A stretch of 38,929 nucleotides of DNA, from NCBI GenBank assembly GCA_947259985.1, contig CAMYOJ010000039.1, positions 1-38,929 of the forward strand. The letters are read 5' to 3'. Both the position numbers and the translations under genes were made by a program. The notes under the pieces are model-generated. The model was not told the DNA's origin, did not search any database, and was given only the letters and a program-made list of their open reading frames with translations. Each line of letters opens with the position of its first letter. Position 1 is the stretch's first letter. Shown here piece after piece: positions 1-7,569 of this stretch. Source of the stretch: an uncultured Woeseiaceae bacterium (GTDB taxonomy: Bacteria; Pseudomonadota; Gammaproteobacteria; Steroidobacterales; Woeseiaceae).

Positions 1-1
1 C

Positions 2-688
2 GATCACGCCGGCCGCGTGCGGCGCGGCAGGGAACGGCCGCCCGTCGTCCGGTTCGGATCGGAGTCGGGCACACCCGTTGACGTGCAGAACGGCTATTGC
101 CTGGACTGCCATCTGGCCGACGCCGAACCAGGCTGGCATGGTGGCAGCCACGACCTGAATACGGTCGCCTGTGCCGACTGCCATACGAGCCATGCCGAGC
201 GCGATGCCGTGCTGTTTACGTCATCGCAGGCCGAGGTCTGCTTTGACTGTCACCAGCAGCAGCGGACGCAGTCCATGAAGCCTTTTGCCCATCCCGTGCG
301 CCAGGGAAAGATGGCCTGCGGTGATTGCCACAGCACACACGGCGACTTCAGCGGCTCGACGATCGCGCACCAGACCGAGAACGGTACCTGTTACGAATGC
401 CACGCAGAGTATCGCGGACCCTACCTTTGGGAGCATGCACCGGCCGTCGAGGACTGTGGTAACTGCCACAATCCACATGGCTCGAATTACGCGGGCATGC
501 TGAGCATGCGTGCGCCGACGCTTTGCCAGAGCTGCCATTCGCAGGCCGGTCACCCGAGCCTGCCGCAGGATGAACGCGGCCTGCCAGGAAACACGCCTTC
601 GATCTACCTGCTGGGCCAGTCCTGCCTGAACTGCCACGACCAGGTCCACGGATCGAATCATCCGTCCGGCTCTAAGCTGATGCGCTAG
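2..688 (+). CDS. DmsE/MtrA-family decahaem c-type cytochrome, 5' end missing
   Basis: The reading frame is open to the left edge, so the N-terminus, signal peptide and probably two further haem sites lie outside the window. Eight CXXCH motifs are visible (CLDCH, CADCH, CFDCH, CGDCH, CYECH, CGNCH, CQSCH, CLNCH), and the spacing and the C-terminal HGSNHPSG-KLMR ending match the DmsE/MtrA/PioA family as I know it, whose members carry ten haems. In that family the cytochrome plugs into an MtrB-type barrel and carries electrons between periplasm and outer face. The next gene, 12 bases downstream with its own Shine-Dalgarno, is that barrel, which supports the call. A GTG at 17 could be read as a start but would give no signal peptide, so a truncated gene is far more likely. 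Whether the system reduces DMSO or metals, or oxidises iron, cannot be told here. Confidence 0.9.
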   Translation, partial: DHAGRVRRGRERPPVVRFGSESGTPVDVQNGYCLDCHLADAEPGWHGGSHDLNTVACADCHTSHAERDAVLFTSSQAEVCFDCHQQQRTQSMKPFAHPVRQGKMACGDCHSTHGDFSGSTIAHQTENGTCYECHAEYRGPYLWEHAPAVEDCGNCHNPHGSNYAGMLSMRAPTLCQSCHSQAGHPSLPQDERGLPGNTPSIYLLGQSCLNCHDQVHGSNHPSGSKLMR

Positions 689-700
689 GAGCGAGCTTTA

Positions 701-2818
701 ATGTTGAAGAAGACAACAAGAATTTCTCGCGCTCTCATTCCGCCTTTGCTCGTCATTGCGCCAGGCCTTTGCTTCGCGCAGGTCGACACGAGCAAGTGGC
801 TCTGCGAATCCTGCCCGTTCGAGGAAGGCTATCGCGCCGAGGTTGATGCAGGCGGTACTTACGTCAGCGACGACGCAGCACGCTTCGGCAATGGAACCGG
901 ATACGATGAAGACGGCGGCTATGTGAACGTAGACGGCCAGGGCCGCTATGCCAGCGACGGCTATCGACTCGACTGGTATGCCGAAGACTTGGGGTTAGAC
1001 TCGCGTGTCTTCGAGATCGACGGCGGCAAGCAGGGCGTGTTCGGTTTCAACCTCGGCTATCGAAAGCTGCCCTACCGGCGATTCGACACTACCGAATCCG
1101 TGTTCCTCTCAACCGAGTCCGACACGATCACGCTTCCTGCAGGATGGGTGACGGCAGGAACGACCACCGCGATGACCGAGCTGGCGTCTTCATTACACGG
1201 CGAGGACGTCTACACGGACCGCGAGACCTTCGACGTGGGCGGCCATTGGAAACCCGGCGCCGGATTCCGCCTGTACGCGGATTACAAACATCGGACCCGC
1301 GAAGGCATCGATATCACGGGCGGATCGGGGTTCACACAGTCGACGCTGCTGCCGCGCTGGATCGACTACGAAACCGATCAGGTGGACGCCGGGATACAGT
1401 ACAGCACGGATCGAGGCAGCGTAACGCTGGCCTACTACGGTTCGGATTTTTCGAACAACAACTCGTCGATGACCTGGGACACGCCATTCACTTCGGCGCC
1501 GGGCGCCGAGCAATTGCGCATGGCAATGGCCCCGGGCAACGAGTTCCAGCAAATTTCGCTGTCAGGCGCGTACCGGGTCAACACCTGGGACACGCTCGTC
1601 GCATTTACGCTGGCAGCAGGCAATGGTGATCAGGACGAGGCGTTCCTGCCCTATACGATCAACCCCAACGTCAACTCGATGTCACTGCCGCTGAGCAACC
1701 TGGACGGTGACGTCGACACTACGAACTATTCGCTGACGGTTACTTCCCGCCCGATCCCCAAAGGACGCGTCAAGTTTTCGTATCGCCATGACGAGCGCGA
1801 CAACAATACTCGACAGTCGGACTGGAATCGTGTGATTGTCGATCTCCTCAACTCCGGAGAAATCGAGCAAAACCTGCCTTACAGCTACGAGCGCGACACA
1901 TTCAACCTGAGCGGCGAACTGCTTCTGTGGGATGGCGTTCGACTCTCGGCCGGCTGGGATCACAAGGAATTGGATCGCGACTTCCAGGAGGTCGCAGAAC
2001 ACGAGATCGACGACGGCTGGGGCCAGGTGCGCTGGCGCCCGACCAACTGGCTCGACCTGCGTGTAAAAGGCGGCGCTGAAGAGCGCGACATCGACCGTTA
2101 CGACGAGTCGGTGGCAGTCAACCTCGGGCAGAATCCGCTCATGAGGAAGTATTACCTCGCGTACCGCTATCGCAGCTACGGTGAACTTGTCGCTTCAATA
2201 ACGCCGGTCGATACGCCATGGTCATTGAATACGACAATGCTGATCGCGGATGACCGCTACAACAAGTCGCAGCTCGGCCTGACTGACAGCGAGGAAGTGC
2301 GCGTGACGCTGGACGCCAACTGGGCGATATCGAGCAACGCTTCGTTGTACGTCCTGCTGGGTCAGGAAAGAATCGATGCTTTCCAGCTCGGCAGTGAACA
2401 GTTCGATGTGTGGGACTGGAGCGCCAAGCACAATGACGATTTCGACCATTACGGCACGGGTTTCGTCTGGCGCCAGGCCGACGGCAAGTACGAACTGCGT
2501 TTCGACTATTCACGCGGCGAAGGTGAAACGCGTATCGATTATTTCAGCCTGAGCGGCGGCCAGAGCAGGATGCCAAAGCTCGAGTCCACGCTCGACTCGG
2601 CAATGCTCGAAGCCGTCTACCGCTGGAACGAAAGACTCGATGCGACATTCGACGTGCGCTATGAGAGTTTCGAACTCGACGACTACACGCTGATCTCGCA
2701 GACGACATTGCCGACACTGCTGACACTTGACGCAAGGCCATACGACTATGATGTCTGGGCAGTAGGAATCGGCTTCCGATACAGTTTCGGCGGCGGAGAG
2801 ATCACGCTCGCCGACTGA
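701..2818 (+). CDS. mtrB: MtrB/PioB-family outer-membrane beta-barrel
   Basis: A 705-residue protein with a signal peptide (about 1-26, ending PGLCFA before QVD) followed by a CESC motif at residues 35-38, the N-terminal CXXC known from MtrB proteins. The rest alternates short polar turns with amphipathic, aromatic-rich strands typical of a large outer-membrane barrel, and length is close to the usual 650-700 residues. The family forms the sheath that lets the decahaem cytochrome cross the outer membrane. AGGAGCGAG at 687-695 is a good ribosome site, overlapping the stop of the cytochrome gene, so the two are co-transcribed. The C-terminus ends a few residues past the last strand (FRYSFGG) rather than in a terminal aromatic. 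The operon is closed by a hairpin just downstream. No extracellular MtrC-type cytochrome gene follows. Confidence 0.92.
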   Translation: MLKKTTRISRALIPPLLVIAPGLCFAQVDTSKWLCESCPFEEGYRAEVDAGGTYVSDDAARFGNGTGYDEDGGYVNVDGQGRYASDGYRLDWYAEDLGLDSRVFEIDGGKQGVFGFNLGYRKLPYRRFDTTESVFLSTESDTITLPAGWVTAGTTTAMTELASSLHGEDVYTDRETFDVGGHWKPGAGFRLYADYKHRTREGIDITGGSGFTQSTLLPRWIDYETDQVDAGIQYSTDRGSVTLAYYGSDFSNNNSSMTWDTPFTSAPGAEQLRMAMAPGNEFQQISLSGAYRVNTWDTLVAFTLAAGNGDQDEAFLPYTINPNVNSMSLPLSNLDGDVDTTNYSLTVTSRPIPKGRVKFSYRHDERDNNTRQSDWNRVIVDLLNSGEIEQNLPYSYERDTFNLSGELLLWDGVRLSAGWDHKELDRDFQEVAEHEIDDGWGQVRWRPTNWLDLRVKGGAEERDIDRYDESVAVNLGQNPLMRKYYLAYRYRSYGELVASITPVDTPWSLNTTMLIADDRYNKSQLGLTDSEEVRVTLDANWAISSNASLYVLLGQERIDAFQLGSEQFDVWDWSAKHNDDFDHYGTGFVWRQADGKYELRFDYSRGEGETRIDYFSLSGGQSRMPKLESTLDSAMLEAVYRWNERLDATFDVRYESFELDDYTLISQTTLPTLLTLDARPYDYDVWAVGIGFRYSFGGGEITLAD

Positions 2819-2824
2819 AAGGCC

Positions 2825-3880
2825 TCAACCCCCGAGGCCGACCTCGCTTGCCCGGTGCTGGTCACCGGGCAATTTTTTGAGCTGCTCCCTCAGGAACCGG
2901 CGAAATTCCAGCTTGGTGCTCGGATCAATAATGTTGATGCCGTGCAATCCGGACAGCTTGCGCACGAGCTCGACGGCGGCCGATGTCGTCGTCGCGGGGC
3001 CGGTTACGAGATCCGGAGTCAGGCCGAATGCCTTTTGCACACCAACGACGGCGTACGGGTCCGACGCACAGAGTATCGTGCAAACGATGTTGTCTCCCAG
3101 TTCGTCCATGAGCGCGGCACCGTTATAGGGTTCGAGTGGCGACGCGCCGGCTTCGGCCACGAGCAGGTCCGGGTGCCGATTATTGATGTGATTCAGCAGC
3201 GGGCGAATGGCTTTCCGAAAGGCCGCTTCCGGCACGACGGTCGACGGCAGGCCCACGTCGACGAAATCGTAGATTTCGCTCGCGCCGGTCTTGAGGTAGC
3301 TCAGTATGTCGCGGTAACGCCCGGCACCGGTCAGCTTGGTGCCAATCACATTGAGGCCTGCGCGGTCGAGTTCCTTGCAGACGCGACGACCTGTGGTCGT
3401 CTTTCCGGCGGACATCGAGGTGCCGACCAGCAGCAGCGTGGGCGTCGAGAATTCATGACTGTCGGCACGCATGGCGAAGTCCGACATGCGCACCTTGCGC
3501 CCGTCGCGACGCAGGTGCCCGCGATATTTCAGGACCAGTGGTTCGGGAATCATTGTCGATATCGACGTGTAACGCCCCATCAGGCCGGCAGCCGTCAGCG
3601 CGTGCATGAGGCCGTCGTCGCCGATATCGCCCCAGCCGCCGACGCCCTCCAGGGTCGCAGCCCGGTCGCCCAGTGCCCCGACAACCCAGTCGCCGGGTTC
3701 CACCTTGACCATGTGACCCATGCGATCCTCGATCCGGTACAGCATGGTCGGTACACCTGTAACCTCGCCCTCGACATAATCGCCCGTCGCCCATTGCGAG
3801 CGATCGAAAGGCACAACATCAAAATTGCTGTTGCCGAAATCGGCAATTCGCGCGAGCGATCCGTAAACCCTGGTACTCAT
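2825..3880 (-). CDS. DUF1611-family P-loop protein
   Basis: 351 residues. A P-loop GTSMSAGKT lies at residues 153-161, followed by the TGAGRYRDILSY and DFVDVGLPSTV segments that mark the DUF1611 family; the N-terminal 140 residues form the separate domain usual for this family. Some DUF1611 proteins (DgcN) are known as D-glutamate N-acetyltransferases acting with the racemase DgcA; no DgcA-like gene is in the window, so that role is only a possibility. It is the last gene of a three-gene minus-strand operon, 6 bases after the M20 peptidase stop, which would fit processing of an N-acylated amino acid. The 3' end contains the terminator of the convergent mtrA-mtrB operon. Family assignment is good, substrate unknown. 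Confidence 0.82.
   Translation of the reverse strand: MSTRVYGSLARIADFGNSNFDVVPFDRSQWATGDYVEGEVTGVPTMLYRIEDRMGHMVKVEPGDWVVGALGDRAATLEGVGGWGDIGDDGLMHALTAAGLMGRYTSISTMIPEPLVLKYRGHLRRDGRKVRMSDFAMRADSHEFSTPTLLLVGTSMSAGKTTTGRRVCKELDRAGLNVIGTKLTGAGRYRDILSYLKTGASEIYDFVDVGLPSTVVPEAAFRKAIRPLLNHINNRHPDLLVAEAGASPLEPYNGAALMDELGDNIVCTILCASDPYAVVGVQKAFGLTPDLVTGPATTTSAAVELVRKLSGLHGINIIDPSTKLEFRRFLREQLKKLPGDQHRASEVGLGG
2848..2878 (+). terminator. Rho-independent terminator of the mtrA-mtrB operon, inside the convergent gene
   Basis: A perfect 10-bp stem, TTGCCCGGTG (2848-2857) with CACCGGGCAA (2863-2872), encloses a 5-base loop and is followed at once by six T (2873-2878). It lies 30 bases after the mtrB stop and is read on the plus strand. 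The same bases encode the last residues of the DUF1611 gene on the minus strand. A smaller hairpin, GGCCTC/GAGGCC at 2821-2839, precedes it and overlaps that gene's stop codon. There is no A-run on the left side, so it should not terminate minus-strand transcripts. Confidence 0.85.
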
Positions 3881-3886
3881 CGTGAC

Positions 3887-5053
3887 CTAGCTGTTCGCCA
3901 TCGGTGGAGCCATGAGCAACAACGTGAGCAAAGCAGCCCGTTCTATTGTCTTGTCGATCAACAGATGTTCATGAATGGCGTGTGCACCGGCGCCGACGGC
4001 TCCCAAACCGTCCAGCGTCGCCGTGTACTGGCTCGTCGTGTTGCCGTCGGACCCACCGCCTGCGCGGACGCCATGCAAGTCGAGCCCGAGCTCCTTGCCG
4101 GCGCTCTTCGCTATCGCCCACAATGCGCGATTGCGTGGCGTCGCTTCCATCGAAGGCCGACCGATACGGCCTTCGATGTGCAGGCGCACTTCGGGATTTT
4201 CCGGTTTGATGGCATGGATCGTGCGCTCGATCTCGTCACCGTCCGCAATGGTGGGTACACGTACGTCTACGACAGCCTTGCTGTGCGGCGCGATGACGTT
4301 TGGCTGTATGCCGCCGTCCACCGTACCAACATTGACCGTGATGCCGCGCTCGACGTCGTTGAGCGCGAACAGCGTCTGTATGACATGTGCCAGCTCGAGG
4401 ATGGCGCTGGCACCGCCTTCGGGATCGAGGCCGGCATGGGCCGCTTTGCCGTGCACCGTGATCGTGAAACGCCCGATGCCCTTGCGTTCGGTCTTTAGGT
4501 CGCCCCTCTCACCGAGTGCCGGCTCCATGACCAGCGCGCGGTCCGCATGTTCGGCCAGCCAACGGATGTAGCGCGTCGAACTGCGGCTGCCGATTTCCTC
4601 GTCGGCATTGATGAACACGACCGGAACGACCGACGTATCGAGATCAAGTTCACGTATCGCGCTCAAGGCCAGCACGATTTGCGCGAGTCCACCTTTCATA
4701 TCGAAGGAGCCCGGGCCGTGCATGACGTTGCCATCTATCGAGAACGGCCGCTCATTGAGCGTGCCCACGGGCCACACCGTGTCGTAATGGCCGATCAGGA
4801 GTTGCGACGGCTTCCTCCTGGGTCGATCGACTGGTCTTGCAAATACATGACGCGGCTTTTCCGGGACGCCGGTTTCGCGCGAATCGTAACCGACGTCGGC
4901 CAGCGCCAGCCGCAGGACGCGCCGTACTTCATCGTGTGTTTCAGGATGGGACGACGGCGACTCGGCTTCGACGAGGTCCCGTATGAGCTCGATCATCGCC
5001 GCTTCCTGCCCCCTGACGTAATCGAGAACTCTTGCCGCGTTGACTGCGCACAT
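3887..5053 (-). CDS. M20-family metallopeptidase (carboxypeptidase G2-like)
   Basis: 388 residues with the M20 zinc-peptidase signatures in order: HYDTVWPVGTL near residue 95 (zinc-binding His), GSFDMKGG (bridging Asp), DEEIGS (catalytic Glu and metal Glu), VMEPA, and a C-terminal GAHAIHEH (zinc-binding His). The HYDTVWP and DMKGG wording is typical of glutamate carboxypeptidases that cleave C-terminal glutamate or N-acyl amino acids. The middle segment, after the first catalytic block, fits the lid/dimerisation domain. No signal peptide is seen, so it is probably cytoplasmic. It starts 2 bases after the flavin reductase-like gene and is followed 6 bases later by DUF1611, so the three form one transcript. 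The exact substrate is not known. Confidence 0.88.
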   Translation of the reverse strand: MCAVNAARVLDYVRGQEAAMIELIRDLVEAESPSSHPETHDEVRRVLRLALADVGYDSRETGVPEKPRHVFARPVDRPRRKPSQLLIGHYDTVWPVGTLNERPFSIDGNVMHGPGSFDMKGGLAQIVLALSAIRELDLDTSVVPVVFINADEEIGSRSSTRYIRWLAEHADRALVMEPALGERGDLKTERKGIGRFTITVHGKAAHAGLDPEGGASAILELAHVIQTLFALNDVERGITVNVGTVDGGIQPNVIAPHSKAVVDVRVPTIADGDEIERTIHAIKPENPEVRLHIEGRIGRPSMEATPRNRALWAIAKSAGKELGLDLHGVRAGGGSDGNTTSQYTATLDGLGAVGAGAHAIHEHLLIDKTIERAALLTLLLMAPPMANS

Positions 5054-5055
5054 GG

Positions 5056-5667
5056 CTACTTCTTCATGGACTCCGGAAACGGAAACGCGTTCGAACGGTC
5101 TATCTCGGCAAACCGGCCCGGCGCAAGATAGGCAATTAGCGGTCGGTGGTGGATGGTCTCCGAATCGTCGCCTTCAGGATGACGCAGAAAAGAGTCATCC
5201 CCGTAGGCGGCGACGATCTCACCCGTGATCAGGCAGTTCTCGCCGAACCCGCCAATTGTCTTGTAATGACGGCATTCGAAGAAGAGGTAACCGTCCTCGA
5301 TGAACTGCCCTTCGATTTCGCGAGCCGGAAACGTCTTGAAATAGTCGATGACGGGCTTACCGGCCTCGCCCTGGCGCGGCGAGGCCGCGAGGCTCGTGAT
5401 CAGGACCTGCGACGGTTTCGGATAACTCACCGTGAAGACGCCCGTTCGATCGATGTTGCTGCAGGTGGCGTGGCGCGGCGTGCAGACGAATCCGAAGTAG
5501 TTCTGCCATCCCATCGGCGTCACCATGTGCTTCGGCGCAAGATCGAGTGATCCATCCTCGTCCATGGTACCGATAAGCACCAGCGGTGCCACCGTGAAAA
5601 ACTGGTCCCAGACCGGCACCGTCGTGTCGATCTCGACGACATTCCTGACGGTTGACGATTCGTTCAT
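5056..5667 (-). CDS. Flavin reductase-like FMN-binding split-barrel protein
   Basis: 203 residues. The pattern of a first strand ending in PLVLIGTMDEDG, then LAPKHMVTPMGW, FGFVCTPRHATCSNI and GVFTVSYPKP is the FMN-binding split barrel of the flavin reductase/DIM6 family. Members bind FMN and often act as NAD(P)H:flavin reductases or bind flavin for a partner, so the reaction is not certain from sequence. It is the first gene of the minus-strand trio with the M20 peptidase and DUF1611 protein. The start codon at 5667 lies 127 bases from the start of the divergent FKBP gene, so the two share a divergent promoter region. Confidence 0.85.
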   Translation of the reverse strand: MNESSTVRNVVEIDTTVPVWDQFFTVAPLVLIGTMDEDGSLDLAPKHMVTPMGWQNYFGFVCTPRHATCSNIDRTGVFTVSYPKPSQVLITSLAASPRQGEAGKPVIDYFKTFPAREIEGQFIEDGYLFFECRHYKTIGGFGENCLITGEIVAAYGDDSFLRHPEGDDSETIHHRPLIAYLAPGRFAEIDRSNAFPFPESMKK

Positions 5668-5761
5668 AGCACCACCTGCCGTACGCAGCTCCCCAGTCTC
5701 AAATTAGACCCGGGCTGTCGTGATTCAAATAGGTAGTTGCCCCAGTCCGGCATCACGATTC

Positions 5762-5770
5762 TGCTATAGT
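5762..5770 (+). promoter_or_regulatory. Candidate extended -10 promoter for the slyD-hypA unit
   Basis: TGCTATAGT matches the extended -10 form TGnTATAAT with one mismatch. It lies 24 bases before the ATG at 5795, and the GGAGAC ribosome site starts at 5784, so a start point near 5777 would give a short leader. No convincing -35 element is seen at 16-18 bases, as is common for extended -10 promoters. Confidence 0.45.
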
Positions 5771-5794
5771 CGCGTGTCAGTAACGGAGACAAAT

Positions 5795-6223
5795 ATGACT
5801 CAGGCCAAATCCGGCGACACGGTACGAATACACTACACCGGCACACTCGACGACGGCACCCAGTTCGACAGTTCCGCAGGCCGCGAGCCACTGGAATTTG
5901 CGCTGGGCGGCGGACAGGTCATTCCGGGATTCGACAGCGCCGTCGACGGAATGAGTGTCGGCGAAAACAAGACCGTGACCATCGCGCCCGACGACGCCTA
6001 CGGCCAGCGCCACGAACAGCTTGTTCAGGAAGTGTCGCGCGATGCGCTACCCGACGACATGGAACCGGCTGTCGGTATGCAGCTGCAAAGCCAGAGCCCT
6101 GACGGACAGATCATGAACCTGGTCGTGACCGAAGTTGCCGATGATTCGATCACCGTTGATGCGAACCACCCCTTGTCGGGCCAGGCGTTGACGTTCGATA
6201 TCGAGCTCGTCGAAATCGTGTGA
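5795..6223 (+). CDS. slyD: FKBP-type peptidyl-prolyl isomerase, SlyD-like without metal-binding tail
   Basis: 142 residues from the ATG at 5795, chosen because GGAGAC sits 5 bases upstream and the protein then begins MTQAKSGDTV as FKBP proteins do; an upstream in-frame ATG at 5720 would add 25 unrelated residues. The FKBP core (VRIHYTGTLDDG, GGGQVIPGFD) is interrupted by the insert-in-flap domain of SlyD-type proteins, then returns with HPLSGQALTFDIELV. E. coli SlyD is a folding helper and nickel chaperone that supports hydrogenase maturation; its His/Cys-rich tail is absent here, as in many short SlyD proteins. The TGA abuts the hypA ATG, so the two are translationally coupled, which supports a role in nickel delivery. 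Confidence 0.85.
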   Translation: MTQAKSGDTVRIHYTGTLDDGTQFDSSAGREPLEFALGGGQVIPGFDSAVDGMSVGENKTVTIAPDDAYGQRHEQLVQEVSRDALPDDMEPAVGMQLQSQSPDGQIMNLVVTEVADDSITVDANHPLSGQALTFDIELVEIV

Positions 6224-6568
6224 ATGCACGAGCTCTCGGTTTGCATGTCGCTTCTTGAACAGGTCGCGGCGATAGCAGCTGAACGCTCTGCCGTCAGCGT
6301 TGTGAAGATCGAACTCGATATCGGGCCACTATCCGGGGTCGAAGCCGACCTCCTGAGAAATGCGTACCCGATCGCCGCAGCCGGGACAATCGCCGAGACG
6401 GCCGAACTCATTATTCACGAAGCCGACATCGTCGTCCGATGCACAGACTGCGGCGCCGAGACACCCGCAGTACCGAATCGCCTGGTTTGCGGCGCCTGCG
6501 GCGATTATCGCACCCAGGTTGTCAGCGGCGATGCGATGATCCTGAAAAGCCTGGAGCTCGAGGCCTAG
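6224..6568 (+). CDS. hypA: Hydrogenase nickel-insertion protein HypA
   Basis: 114 residues, normal length. It begins MHEL, giving the conserved nickel site around His2 and Glu3, and has a zinc site of two CxxC pairs (C73/C76 and C89/C92). HypA works with HypB to insert nickel into the large subunit of [NiFe]-hydrogenase. The ATG directly follows the stop of the SlyD-like gene. It is convergent with hypE: the two stop codons share the palindrome CTAG at 6565-6568. It is the only hyp gene on the plus strand here, separated from the hypCBDFE operon by orientation. Confidence 0.95.
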   Translation: MHELSVCMSLLEQVAAIAAERSAVSVVKIELDIGPLSGVEADLLRNAYPIAAAGTIAETAELIIHEADIVVRCTDCGAETPAVPNRLVCGACGDYRTQVVSGDAMILKSLELEA

Positions 6569-7569
6569 CAAATCCTCGGCAGCGGATCGTCCTCGAGTTC
6601 TTCGAGGAAGCGTTCGCCACCCAACGGGGTTTCGAGAATCACCCGCTCTGCAGCGGCCGTGATGCGCCCGATCCGCGCGGCGTCCCGGCCCGCAGGAATG
6701 TCGCGCCAGATGCCGAGCGCGGCATCGACCTGGTCCTCCGCAATGACCGCGACGACACGACCTTCACAGGCCAGGTAATAGGGATCGTAGCCAAGCATTT
6801 CGCAGACGGACTGCACGGGCTCACGCACGGGAATCGTTGCTTCGAATCGCACGCCGAGGCCGGTCGCCTTGACGATCTCGTGACCGATCGACGCGATCCC
6901 GCCTCGCGTCGGGTCGCGCATGAAACGCAGCCCATCGAGGGCCAGCAAGGGTTCGGTCAACTGCATGACAGGGCCCGCGTCGGAGACGAGATCGCCGCGA
7001 AGGCCGAATTCCTCGCGCGCCAGCATGACGGCCGTGCCGTGATCCCCGACCGGCCCGCTTACGATCATGACGTCGCCATCCTGGATCAGGCTCATCGATG
7101 GCCTGACGCCGGGCAAGCGCACACCTACGCCCGTGGTTGCGAGGTAGAGACCACCACCCTCGCCGCGCCGCACGACCTTGGTGTCGCCGGCGCTGATGCG
7201 AACGCCGGACTCGAGTGCCGCCTCTGCCAGGCTGCCGACGATACGTTCGAGCCGCGCAGTCTCGAACCCTTCTTCGATGAACGCGTTCAGGGTCAGGTAC
7301 ATCGGCTTTGCGCCCGACACGGCCAGGTCATTGGTCGTGCCGTGCACGGCGAGTGATCCGATGTCGCCACCCGGAAACTCGAGCGGCTGGACCGTGAAGC
7401 CATCGGTCGTAATCATTACCTCGCCTTCGCCCAACTCGATGGCGACCGCATCGGCCTGTACGTCGAGCTCGCTCGCGGCCAATTGCCGGGCGAACACGTC
7501 CTCGATCAGTTCGCGCATGAAGCGGCCGCCGTTACCGTGCGCCAGTGAGATGCGTTTGTCGTCCATCAT
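6565..7569 (-). CDS. hypE: Hydrogenase maturation protein HypE
   Basis: 334 residues, as usual for HypE. The N-terminal SLAHGNGG motif and the following PurM/AIR-synthase-type ATP-binding fold are present, and the protein ends PRIC, the conserved C-terminal cysteine that receives the carbamoyl group from HypF and is dehydrated to thiocyanate to supply the CN ligands of the [NiFe] site. The start ATG overlaps the hypF stop in an ATGA arrangement at 7566-7569, so translation is coupled. A second ATG immediately follows the first, so the start may be three bases downstream. It is the last gene of the minus-strand hyp operon. Confidence 0.95.
   Translation of the reverse strand: MMDDKRISLAHGNGGRFMRELIEDVFARQLAASELDVQADAVAIELGEGEVMITTDGFTVQPLEFPGGDIGSLAVHGTTNDLAVSGAKPMYLTLNAFIEEGFETARLERIVGSLAEAALESGVRISAGDTKVVRRGEGGGLYLATTGVGVRLPGVRPSMSLIQDGDVMIVSGPVGDHGTAVMLAREEFGLRGDLVSDAGPVMQLTEPLLALDGLRFMRDPTRGGIASIGHEIVKATGLGVRFEATIPVREPVQSVCEMLGYDPYYLACEGRVVAVIAEDQVDAALGIWRDIPAGRDAARIGRITAAAERVILETPLGGERFLEELEDDPLPRIC

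Noticed and set aside
17-688. The left-edge cytochrome as a complete gene starting with GTG at 17
   Set aside because: The frame is open to the edge, no signal peptide follows the GTG and the family has ten haems with only eight seen; the gene is truncated by the window.
2855-4498. A 547-codon plus-strand open frame opposite the DUF1611 and M20 genes
   Set aside because: Antisense shadow in GC-rich DNA; it spans two well-supported minus-strand genes and their junction.
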